Below, in pieces: positions 1 to 7,179 of a stretch of DNA of 11,652 nt. The stretch spans positions 1 to 11,652 of the forward strand of contig JAANBB010000763.1 in the NCBI GenBank assembly GCA_014621425.1. The letters run 5' to 3'. The notes below the pieces were generated by a model. The model was not told where the DNA came from and made no database searches. It worked only from the letters and a program-made list of their open reading frames with translations. The number at the start of each line of letters is the position of its first letter. Positions within the stretch are counted from its first letter, which is position 1. The position numbers were made by a program, and so were the translations under genes. This stretch comes from Cylindrodendrum hubeiense. Taxonomy: Eukaryota; Ascomycota; Sordariomycetes; Hypocreales; Nectriaceae.

Positions 1-201
1 CGCCACCAGCCCGTCCACGCATTGCCTCTCGCACCCTCCTCCCCCTCCATCTCCGGCGATCCGTCTGCCCCTCCTTCTCCCGAAGTCGCCCCTCTCATAT
101 AAGCTGCACCTCGACGCTCACGACCTCCTCCTCATGCGCCGCCCAGCTGCCGTAAAGACTATGATGTGATAAGACGCCGTCGCTGATTTTGCCCTCTCGT
201 T
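1..201 (+). promoter_or_regulatory. 5' leader/proximal promoter of the membrane-protein gene
   Basis: The stretch is pyrimidine-rich (C/T runs at about 40-95), as is usual for fungal leaders. A TATA-like CATATAAG lies at 96-103, but it is only about 100 bases from the start codon, so its role as a TATA box is uncertain. An in-frame TGA at 184-186 rules out an N-terminal extension of the gene that starts at 202. The full promoter lies outside the window. Confidence 0.5.
134..169 (+). promoter_or_regulatory. Upstream ORF (11 codons) in the leader of the membrane-protein gene
   Basis: ATG at 134 opens a reading frame of 11 codons (MRRPAAVKTMM) ending at TGA 167-169, 32 bases before the main start. 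Its start context is weak (C at -3, C at +4), whereas the main ATG at 202 has G at -3 and G at +4. Leaky scanning or reinitiation would therefore be expected. Whether the transcript begins upstream of 134 is not known from sequence. Confidence 0.4.
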
Positions 202-2223
202 ATGGAACAGCAGGGCTCAACTCCTTGCACCTCGTCATCCGCCACGAACCGTGATACCCCATCTGCCCGGGCGTCGCCTGCATCACCTGCGTCACTCTCC
301 GCGCCGACAGTGACCCCTCAGTCCAACACCACTCCCACAACCACCACCACAACCAACACCACTGCAACCAACACCACTGCTACTTCAACATCCAACCCCG
401 CCCCGACGACATCGACGACACCACCTCGGAGCCAGCTATCGACTTCCGAGCCCTCCCTCCGCTTTCCCCGCCCCCAAGGCAATCGTCACCTTGCGAACTG
501 GATATCATTCAGTAACCCCGACATCATGCGTGTCATATCAACCGAGGAGACCGGCTTGTCCGAGTCCACCTACGAACTCATCTCGGGCACCGACACCGAG
601 TCCCAAGATGACAACTATACCGAGTCCATGGGCGAGTCTGTCGGCTCTCTCGACTTTCATCGCCCCGATGACGTCCACAGCCTCGCCGACACCGAACATA
701 CATACGATGACGAATCGGTCGCCGGCGATTTCGAACCGCATGCCAACACTACCCGCCTCAACGACGGCGACGAGTATGATACCGCCATACTTGACCCGAT
801 ATCACAGGCGCACCCCGACGAAGCATCTGCTCCTAATAGTGAGTCCGACACCGAGTCGGAATCAGAGGATGATGCTCGCTCTCGATCCTCTCTCGAATAT
901 ACACAGCAGAGTCTCAAGACTCCATCTATTCCTACCCCGGAAGCTAGTCGCATTGTGGATCGACCCGACAGGGTGGTCGACGCTGCTGATGGTGAAGATG
1001 GAAGCCGACGAGGCTCCATCAACACCTGGTTCTCAGCATGGTATAAAGACATCCGAGATAGGGAGGTCCAGGCATGGAACTCTCTGATGGAGTCCGCCAT
1101 GTCGGCACTCCCTGGTATCATCTTTGCCCTTGTCGTGGCCCTGTTGATCCCCGTCTTCTATTCACCCCCACCCCACGATCTCCACATTCCCGCAGCTACG
1201 CCTGTCCTCACTCCCCACCCCACGGCCTTGGCCCTTTCTACTAGCCAGACCTCATCTACACTATTGACTCTGCCTACATCAACTCAGGTGGCTGGGCTAG
1301 TCCCGCTTGAAAATGCCTTCCCCGAACAGTGGCTCTTTGCGGAGAAGAAGCCCGATCTGGCTGTTTTCAAACAGCATGGTCAGTTTCTCGTTCGCATACC
1401 ATCAGATGTCAAAGAGATCTGGCTGGCAAAGAAGTGTCTGATCTTCTCAGCCACGCGGGGGGATCACTCCGTTCCCATGGCTGTATCTTCTGTCGAAGAC
1501 GGAATGCTCATCAAGTTCCCCTATGAAGAGTCTCATGGAACTGTCAAGGTCGACATTACAACCCTTTGTCGACCAAAGATCCGTAAGGTTTTCCGGATCA
1601 CTTTTGATAAGGGCATCATGGAGGGAGCTTTGGAGATCACCAAGCACCTCGCTCAGGATCTGACCGAACTCGTCCCCGCTGCTGCTCAAGAGGCAGAGCG
1701 TTGCTTCGGGGAAGCCAAAAGATCCCTGGAGTCAGCCTCTGACAATGTCCTGACAGTCTCTGACAGCCTGATCAAGGACCTTCTCACTCGCTTCCACAAT
1801 GCCCACCGATCCCTGGGCTCTATTAAGGTGGAGACCCGGGAGCGCATCCAAAGCGCCAGGGACGAAGTATCAAAGAAGGTTGGCGACATCGCAGAGCAGG
1901 TCACACAACACCTCTCCAAGTCTCGTGATGTCCAGGACCAGGCCCAACTAAGCCTCCTTGATGCTCAGATCTCTGCCAAACTTTGGTGGCTGAAGATTAC
2001 AGGAACTAAGGACGAACACGAACAATACCAGCATAAGGCCAAGGGTTTTATGGCTAAGAAGAAGGCCGATGTCATCGAGGCCCGCAAGACAAGACGCCAC
2101 TCCACCGACAAGAAGACCGACATCCACTCGGGAATCTGGAACAAAGTGTTCAACGGTCCTCGATGCGCAAACAAGTTCGGCCGAGGAAAGCGGGGGATGC
2201 AACAATGCAACTTCGTGGTATAA
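202..2223 (+). CDS. Single-pass membrane protein of unknown family, possible autophagy-receptor-like architecture
   Basis: An intronless ORF of 673 residues. I do not recognise the family. Residues 1-80 are low-complexity Ser/Thr/Pro, including a perfect 15-bp tandem duplication at 351-380. Residues 98-270 are acidic and Ser-rich, probably disordered. Within them YELI (124-127) sits in a Ser/acidic context and fits an Atg8-interacting motif (W/F/Y-x-x-L/I/V). One hydrophobic helix spans about 302-320 (PGIIFALVVALLIPVFY). Basic residues just before it (RR 269-270, R and K at 282-287) favour a cytosolic N-terminus and a luminal C-terminus. Residues 370-468 look beta-rich, then 470-600 form long amphipathic helices with some coiled-coil character, followed by a Lys/Arg-rich tail. 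The C-terminal half has no N-glycosylation sequon. The start is fixed by a TGA at 184 and a good context (G at -3, G at +4). Real gene: high confidence. The receptor idea is inference only. Confidence 0.85.
   Translation: MEQQGSTPCTSSSATNRDTPSARASPASPASLSAPTVTPQSNTTPTTTTTTNTTATNTTATSTSNPAPTTSTTPPRSQLSTSEPSLRFPRPQGNRHLANWISFSNPDIMRVISTEETGLSESTYELISGTDTESQDDNYTESMGESVGSLDFHRPDDVHSLADTEHTYDDESVAGDFEPHANTTRLNDGDEYDTAILDPISQAHPDEASAPNSESDTESESEDDARSRSSLEYTQQSLKTPSIPTPEASRIVDRPDRVVDAADGEDGSRRGSINTWFSAWYKDIRDREVQAWNSLMESAMSALPGIIFALVVALLIPVFYSPPPHDLHIPAATPVLTPHPTALALSTSQTSSTLLTLPTSTQVAGLVPLENAFPEQWLFAEKKPDLAVFKQHGQFLVRIPSDVKEIWLAKKCLIFSATRGDHSVPMAVSSVEDGMLIKFPYEESHGTVKVDITTLCRPKIRKVFRITFDKGIMEGALEITKHLAQDLTELVPAAAQEAERCFGEAKRSLESASDNVLTVSDSLIKDLLTRFHNAHRSLGSIKVETRERIQSARDEVSKKVGDIAEQVTQHLSKSRDVQDQAQLSLLDAQISAKLWWLKITGTKDEHEQYQHKAKGFMAKKKADVIEARKTRRHSTDKKTDIHSGIWNKVFNGPRCANKFGRGKRGMQQCNFVV
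1105..1161 (+). other. Predicted transmembrane segment in the membrane protein
   Basis: Encodes residues 302-320, an uninterrupted hydrophobic run rich in Leu, Ile, Val and Ala, with no charged residue. It is the only such run in the protein. The following SPPPHD and Pro/Thr-rich linker would be the first luminal residues. Confidence 0.8.
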
Positions 2224-3547
2224 GGGGGTTCATTTAATTTCTTTGATTGCTCATCTTCTCCCTGGAGGTAACTTTGTGGTATGGATGGACTTGGGCTGGC
2301 ACTTCTGAGGTATGGGACTCACGGTATTGGACGGAGTTTTTGGTCTCTCTTAACCATCATGTAGACATTGTGTTGTTGTTTTTTCTTTACGCTTTTTTTG
2401 CTGTTTGCTTCATGAATACTCAATGCCCCTCCGCGTTTCCCTTGGTTATCCAGCATCTCCTCACTTTTGATGTGCCTCCTGACACATGTGTACATGATAC
2501 GATTGGGCGACAAGACGCGGAACAAAAAAGCAAGATCAGGTGGTGGGATGAGATCCTTCTCGGGATAGGTGAATATCGCCAGGTTGTAATACTTTTCAGC
2601 ATTATGGGGGGAAAAGCAAGAAGAAGGAAGCCGGATGAGATCCCCCTTGGGATCGATGAATACTATTAGGTTGTAATACTGCCCAGCATTATGTGGGATA
2701 CCAAATTGGATGGCTCAGGAAGGTGACGTAGTGATAATTGCCGATGTTGATAGTTCCCGATCTAGTCTCTGGCGATCATAGTAGATACCTCTAGACAGCT
2801 GATGTGTAATCATTACGAGCTTGTAATTAGCTGTTGAGTCATGCTGCCCGGCAACGCAGCTAATAGCTTGGACGTGGGGAACGGCCGTCGAAGTGATATT
2901 GTGAGCCCGGACGGAGGAGCGAGTGCAGCTACAACCACCACAGCTACAGCTGTAACGATAGCATTAAATCACGACCCTTCATATTCTTAGTGTCCCGAGC
3001 GTAAATGCACCAATGTGTCCGACTCAAGGCAAGTAAAGCTGCGTTAAATGGTTTGTTGTGGCTCACCCACCAACGAACAAGAGCTGCTTGTGAGTGCGAG
3101 AAGCGACCAATACCAAATCATTCACGTGGCTCCACCAGCCTAGAGCAAGCTGCCAGGCGGCCGTCTCCACATGTAATTTTGGACTGGGGTCTTTGCACAA
3201 AACAAGTACCCCCTCGGCAAAATGGCGCGGGCAGTGACTTGTTGTGGTGCCTGAAGAAGTGCGCAGCGGTGGGCCAATGGCAGGGCTTGTTGACTTTGCA
3301 GGCAGCCAGCGCCGCCTGGAGCACAGCGCACACACAGCGCACACCGCAGCGCAGGCAAGCACGCGGCGGGCCAGGCCCAGCCCAAGGTGGGAAAGGAGGG
3401 GCAACTATTTCTCTTCGGGCGGCGAAGGGAAGGGGGAGGGGGGAAACAAATCACCAGACAAAACTCCCATCTCGCACCCGCACACCCTTTTACTCAACGG
3501 ACCTTGCACCAGCGCAGCAACACTCGTCCAATATACCTTTTTCTCCG
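2224..3547. other. Spacer between the membrane-protein gene and RanBP1
   Basis: About 2224-2450 is T-rich and probably the 3' UTR and end region of the upstream gene. No AATAAA was seen. A diverged direct repeat lies at 2547-2696. A GCN4/CpcA-type TGAGTCA occurs at 2835-2841 and a 10-bp palindrome TACAGCTGTA at 2945-2954. From about 3000 the DNA becomes GC-rich, with CCAAT boxes at 3010-3014, 3107-3111, 3273-3277 and 3528-3532 and a G-rich tract at 3417-3443. This is the likely RanBP1 promoter. The open frames here have no recognisable protein character. Confidence 0.6.
2547..2696. repeat. Diverged direct repeat, two copies 87 bp apart
   Basis: Copy 1 is 2547-2609 and copy 2 is 2634-2696; they align without gaps at an offset of 87. 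About 14 of roughly 64 positions differ, and about 11 of these are C/T or G/A transitions. Conserved cores are GATGAGATCC at the start, AGGTTGTAATACT in the middle and CAGCATTATG near the end. The copies lie in non-coding DNA downstream of the membrane-protein gene. This may be a small tandem duplication or the relic of a repeat altered by repeat-induced point mutation. Confidence 0.75.
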
Positions 3548-3764
3548 GTGAGCTCCCGCCTTCTTCGATTCCAGCTGGGCGCTCTGTCTCTCGTCACCCC
3601 TCCTTCTTCCTTGGACCCTGCCCTGGCCGTTGGTGGCCCGCCCGCGGACCGAGCAGGAGGGGGGAAGAGGGGTCAAAATCGCCCAGCAGATTAGGGACCG
3701 CATATGCTAACGGCACGGCGGCAATAGATTTTACGAGTCCAAGATACACGTCACAAACGCAAAC
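3000..3764 (+). promoter_or_regulatory. RanBP1 promoter and 5' leader
   Basis: GC-rich DNA upstream of the RanBP1 start. CCAAT boxes lie at 3273-3277 and 3528-3532. A G-run region at 3417-3443 carries four or more G3 tracts. Pyrimidine-rich DNA at 3535-3615 looks like a fungal leader. The start codon context is favourable (CAAAC before ATG, A at -3). Transcription start cannot be placed exactly. A likely 5' UTR intron is listed separately. Confidence 0.5.
3548..3727 (+). other. Candidate 5' UTR intron of RanBP1
   Basis: Donor GTGAGC at 3548, branch-like GCTAAC at 3706-3711 and acceptor AATAG ending at 3727, 16 bases after the branch site. The branch heptamer matches those of the coding introns of the same gene (GCTAAC at 4157 and 4934). 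If real, the intron is 180 nt and the last leader exon would be 3728-3764 joined to the first coding exon. It does not affect the protein. Confidence 0.5.
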
Positions 3765-5072
3765 ATGTCTGCCTCCGAAGTTACTGCGCCCAAGGTCGAG
3801 GAGACCAAGGTCGAGACCACCGAGGTACGTGGATGGCGAACTGCGATGCGGGTGTGGTCGTGATGGTGCTTCCCCGCGATTTTGACGACATCGCATCGGT
3901 CGGCGGGACGGCGCGAGGAAAAAAACCTTCGTCATCCTTTGGGATGGGATGGGATGGGTTGCTGTCGTCGTGTGCGCTATTCGGATTCGTCGGTTCGACC
4001 CAACCTATCTCGTCTCGTCGACATGTCTTCATGTTGCGGTCTGGCCGGATGGTGCCTCGTTATCGTTTGCGCGATGTCGAGCACTATCTCACCTCGCCTT
4101 GCCTCGACATGACCTGCTCGACTCGCTTACGTTGATCTGTCGCTTAAACGAACTCTGCTAACATATAACTTGACCGTCTTAGGCTGAGAAGCCCGTCACC
4201 TCGTCTTCCGTTTTCTCGATGTTCGGTGGTGGTGAGAAGAAGGAGAAGAAGGATGATGAGGATCGTGGCGACAACTCTGGCAGCGCCAAGGCCCAGCGTG
4301 ACGCTAAGGGTGATGAGGTATGATTCCCCCTCCTGGAAAGTCCAGGACTCCGACCGAGACCGTCGTGGCAATGGCTGCTCAATGTCTCATGAGGAATGCC
4401 ATACTGACTAACCCTGCGTGTAGGAAGCCGCTCCCGAGTCCGAGGATGTCCACTTCGAGCCCGTCATCAAGCTGACCGAGAAGGTCGAGACCAAGACCAA
4501 CGAGGAGTCTGAGGAGCAGGTCTTCAAGATGCGCGCCAAGCTGTTTAAGTTCATCAAGGAGTCCAGCGAGTGGAAGGAGCGAGGCACTGGTGACGTCCGT
4601 CTGCTTAAGCACAAGGAGAACGGCAAGACCCGCCTGGTCATGCGCCGCGACAAGACCCTCAAGGTCTGCGCCAACCACTACAGTATGTGTCTACCATGGG
4701 GGGTTGTGTGTGGGAAACCACGCACTCCGGAAATGGTTTGAAATGTAATTGCTGACTTGGATATTGCAGTTGTCCCGGAGATGAAGCTCTCCCCAAATGT
4801 TGGTTCTGACCGCAGCTGGGTGTGGAATGCTGCCGCCGATGTCAGCGAGGGTGAGCCCGAGGCCGTTACTCTGGCTATCCGATTCGGCAACTCTGAGAGT
4901 ATGTACATTGCGGCCCATTGTCGAGCTCCAAATGCTAACGGTGCGATTCACAGACGCCAACGCCTTCAAGGATGGCTTCATCAAGGCCCAGCAAGATAAC
5001 GAGGAGATCTTCTCCAAGTCCCAGGATGCCGCCGAGCCCGCTGCCGAGCCCGCTGCTGAGGAGGCTACTTAA
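3765..5072 (+). CDS. Ran-specific GTPase-activating accessory protein RanBP1/Yrb1
   Basis: Binds Ran-GTP and helps RanGAP release Ran from export complexes in the cytoplasm. Exons: 3765-3824, 4183-4317, 4424-4682, 4770-4898, 4954-5072; introns of 358, 106, 87 and 55 nt, all GT-AG with CTAAC or CTGAC branch sites (4158-4162, 4408-4412, 4752-4756, 4935-4939). Splicing gives 233 residues ending at TAA 5070-5072. Residues 1-75 are an acidic, Lys-rich, variable N-terminus with [10 protein letters not shown] at 28-37. The Ran-binding domain spans about 76-214. Family hallmarks visible are [11 protein letters not shown] (98-108), [13 protein letters not shown] (114-126), [12 protein letters not shown] (139-150), the SDRSWVW core (164-170) and FKDGFIKAQ (199-207). 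The C-terminus (219-233) is Ala/Glu/Pro repeats. Length is close to that of other fungal Yrb1 proteins (yeast about 200). The gene converges on the SAPS gene. Product is secure, exon borders very likely. Confidence 0.95.
3941..3958 (+). repeat. (GGGAT)n run, G-quadruplex-type motif in RanBP1 intron 1
   Basis: Three GGGAT units plus GGG give four G3 tracts separated by two-base loops. The motif is on the sense strand, so it would be present in the pre-mRNA of the 358-nt first intron, the longest intron of the gene. Confidence 0.75.
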
Positions 5073-5270
5073 GCAGACTCTGGTTGTCACACTCCCCCAT
5101 TTACGGGCTCAGCCTGGATGGCCGCTGGGATTCAGTCGTAATCCCGGTTGGTGTCCGGGCCGGACCCCGATCTCCCCCCACACTTCACCACAACACGCCT
5201 TGGATATCGTCGTCGATGGACGACGATGGCACCATCTTTCTTGAACCCCCAAACCCCATACACACATACA

Positions 5271-5291
5271 CACCACCACCACCACCACCAC
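5271..5291 (+). repeat. (CAC)7 microsatellite
   Basis: Seven perfect CAC units, flanked by CA-rich sequence on both sides (ACACATACACA before, ACGCACACAC after). It lies about 200 bases after the RanBP1 stop codon, probably within the 3' UTR. Confidence 0.85.
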
Positions 5292-6203
5292 ACGCACACA
5301 CTACACCACTGATTCGAAGCGATCGAGGACCCGCGGAATGGAGGGCTATGGAGAGTGGAATGGGAGGAGAGCGCCACTATGGATAGCTTGCCTTCCGGCG
5401 GTTTGGCGGATGGACGGATAGCATCAAGAGCATCAGATCACACAGCACATTCAATTGAAAAAATTAGATAGACACTGGGCGGTTTCCCACTTGCGTGACT
5501 GGTCACTGGACGACTGCGTTCCTGCGTGATGTGTGCTCGCCATGCAGCTACGCTACATGGATGGACCAACCCTGGGAGCTTCAGCCACCAAGGTTGAGGG
5601 GGGTTTTGTCTTTGTGCGGTTGTGGTTGTGGGTGCCAATGGCGGTGGAAGCAGTGTGGCTGAGGGAGAAGATGGGGACGCGTTTGGCGGGTCCACGCCAC
5701 AAGTGTCCTAGATGACCGATGACCGATGCACCCGGCCACGGCATTGCCTTGGCCTCGAGGTCCAACGGATTCACGCAGTTTTGGGCCTGTTTCCCAGGGG
5801 TAAGTGGCCCCCCCGCTCCGTGCCAAGAGCTGGGGGGATGTTTGCTTCTTCCCCTTGGCCACTCAGCTCACAGACAGATAGACATGGCCCGTCAGTCACC
5901 TCGCACGCGGCGGGAGAAGACGAAGGAATTGGAAGGACGGGGTGGCTGATGGTAGCGGCCCCAAGCCAGAACGCCTGACCGGACGGGCTCGGGGACGCCA
6001 CAGACGCACTGCTGCTAAAACCGTACGCCCCATCCAGGACGCGCTTTTACGGCCGTCCCAGGAGGTATACCTACCTGCCTTGACTAGGTACCCTGCTGAA
6101 GCAAGTACTGCGTCTGCCGGGCTGGCGAAAAGACACCGTAGAGCGTGGGCATACGTAGTACATGCCTACCTACATCCCCAAGTACCCTCGTAGGGCAGTC
6201 GGT

Positions 6204-6228
6204 AGGCAGGCAGGCAGGCAAGGCAGGC
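6204..6228 (+). repeat. AGGC tetranucleotide repeat
   Basis: Four AGGC units (6204-6219), one extra A, then two more units (6221-6228). Just upstream, TGCCTACC at 6163-6170 is the exact reverse complement of GGTAGGCA at 6201-6208, which could form an 8-bp stem with a 30-base loop. Confidence 0.75.
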
Positions 6229-6439
6229 CGACAGAGACAGGGCATTGGAAGCCCGCCCCCCCAACCCGAGGCAGTGGAGTTCCGGGGCACGCAGCCGTGC
6301 AAGACCGTCCCTGCGCCTGGGCGCCCACGGCCAGAAAGCTCCAGGCGAACAGGCGACGAGCAGCACTACAAGCAGCGGAAGAGGGAACTCGGGGCAGGTT
6401 CCCCAGCACACGTTTCCCGCAGTGGGTTTCTCCTCTCAG

Positions 6440-6740
6440 CCTCCTTCGTCGTCGCGCGCGTCAATCCGGGAGTTCAGCCTCTTTCTCTCCCACTCCCGCG
6501 CCTTGCTTCCCTCTCTCTCCCTTCCCTCTCGCCTCGCCCACCCCCCTAGTCCGTCGCTTCTTGTCGCCGCCCAAACCCTCACTCGCTCGCCCGCTCGTTG
6601 CTCCAAACGTTCTTGTGTGTGCAGTGTGTGTGTGGAAAACCCGGTTGACGGCGCCCACTTACTTCGCTTCCTCCCTCGCGCCTCTCTCTCTCGGATCCAT
6701 CGATCCACCCGCGTTGTTGAGGGGGTCAGTGTAAGCTCGG
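6440..6740 (+). promoter_or_regulatory. Pyrimidine-rich promoter/leader-like tract without a clear gene
   Basis: Between 6481 and 6540, 53 of 60 bases on the + strand are pyrimidines. Further C/T-rich DNA continues to about 6710. Such tracts typify fungal promoters and leaders upstream of genes on the same strand. A GTAAGC donor-like site follows at 6731, and possible acceptors end at 6883 and 6947. No convincing protein frame follows: only 15-codon (6782-6829) and 35-codon (6956-7060) frames are present. It could drive a non-coding transcript antisense to the SAPS 3' end, or simply be skewed spacer DNA. Confidence 0.3.
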
Positions 6741-7014
6741 AACTAAGACGAGAGTCAGTATCAGAAAGCCGTCAAGTGACAATGACACAAAGAAAGACGA
6801 GCCGGCAGCGGCGTGGACATCCTGTGTGAACTCTGGCATCGCGGCATGATCCCCCGTTCCATTTCTTTCCTTGCCATATTCAGCCCTAACTCTTGTCTTC
6901 CTGTGCCCATCATACATCTATACATGTTCCTCGTGACTTCTTTGCAGGAGCTATCATGACAATTTTTATCCCATCCATCCCGTATGTCAATCCACAACGC
7001 CTGATATCTTCTGC

Positions 7015-7179
7015 TCAGGGCACTGCCTCGGACAGGAACCTCAAGAGATCCTCGAGATGAACATCCCCAAACGACTCGAGGTCGTCGAGGCTCAGGCCGT
7101 CGTCGCTCCGATCATCCTCCACTGCCTTGCGGGCACTGGAAGATGCCTGGTCGTTGGTCTCGTATCGACGTGCCCCTTT
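7015..7179 (-). other. Open-frame continuation of the SAPS gene after its TAG
   Basis: Directly after TAG 7182-7180 the same frame stays open for 54 codons to TGA 7017-7015. It begins KGARRYETNDQASS and includes DDGLSLDDLESFGDVHLEDL (residues 26-45 of the extension). The composition is acidic and coherent like the preceding exon, unlike random DNA. A change of one base (for example GAG to TAG) would unite the frames into 1087 residues. The only GT close upstream (7209-7208, minus strand) would give a 27-nt intron ending in the TAG, which is too short for a fungal intron. I infer that this is the true C-terminus of the ancestral protein. Whether it is translated here is open. Confidence 0.65.

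Larger units (their letters stand above)
5073..7014. other. Spacer between the convergent RanBP1 and SAPS genes
   Basis: About 5073-5480 is probably the RanBP1 3' UTR and end region, including a (CAC)7 run and CA-rich DNA at 5260-5302. The A-rich CAATTGAAAAAATTAG at about 5451-5466 could lie near the polyadenylation site. 5480-6160 contains nothing recognisable beyond short repeats and a palindrome AGGTATACCT at 6063-6072. Simple AGGC repeats lie at 6204-6228 and a pyrimidine-rich tract at about 6476-6600. The part nearest 7014 would be the SAPS 3' UTR. Several open frames exist, but their translations are Pro/Arg/Ser-rich with no domain character. Confidence 0.55.

Noticed and set aside
2247..2669. 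140-codon open frame after the membrane-protein gene
   Set aside because: It lies in T-rich 3' sequence, crosses the direct repeat, and its translation has no domain or coherent codon use.
3992..4001. GGTTCGACCC in RanBP1 intron 1, a match to the tRNA B box
   Set aside because: The flanking bases cannot form a T-arm stem, no A box or acceptor stem lies upstream, and the stretch is within an intron; a chance match.
5310..5323. TGATTCGAAGCG, weak resemblance to a tRNA B box
   Set aside because: The final consensus pyrimidine is missing and there is no A box or cloverleaf potential nearby.
6145..6829. Overlapping + strand open frames of 134-194 codons
   Set aside because: They are Pro/Ser/Arg-rich translations of pyrimidine-rich and simple-repeat DNA in all three frames, without protein-like features.
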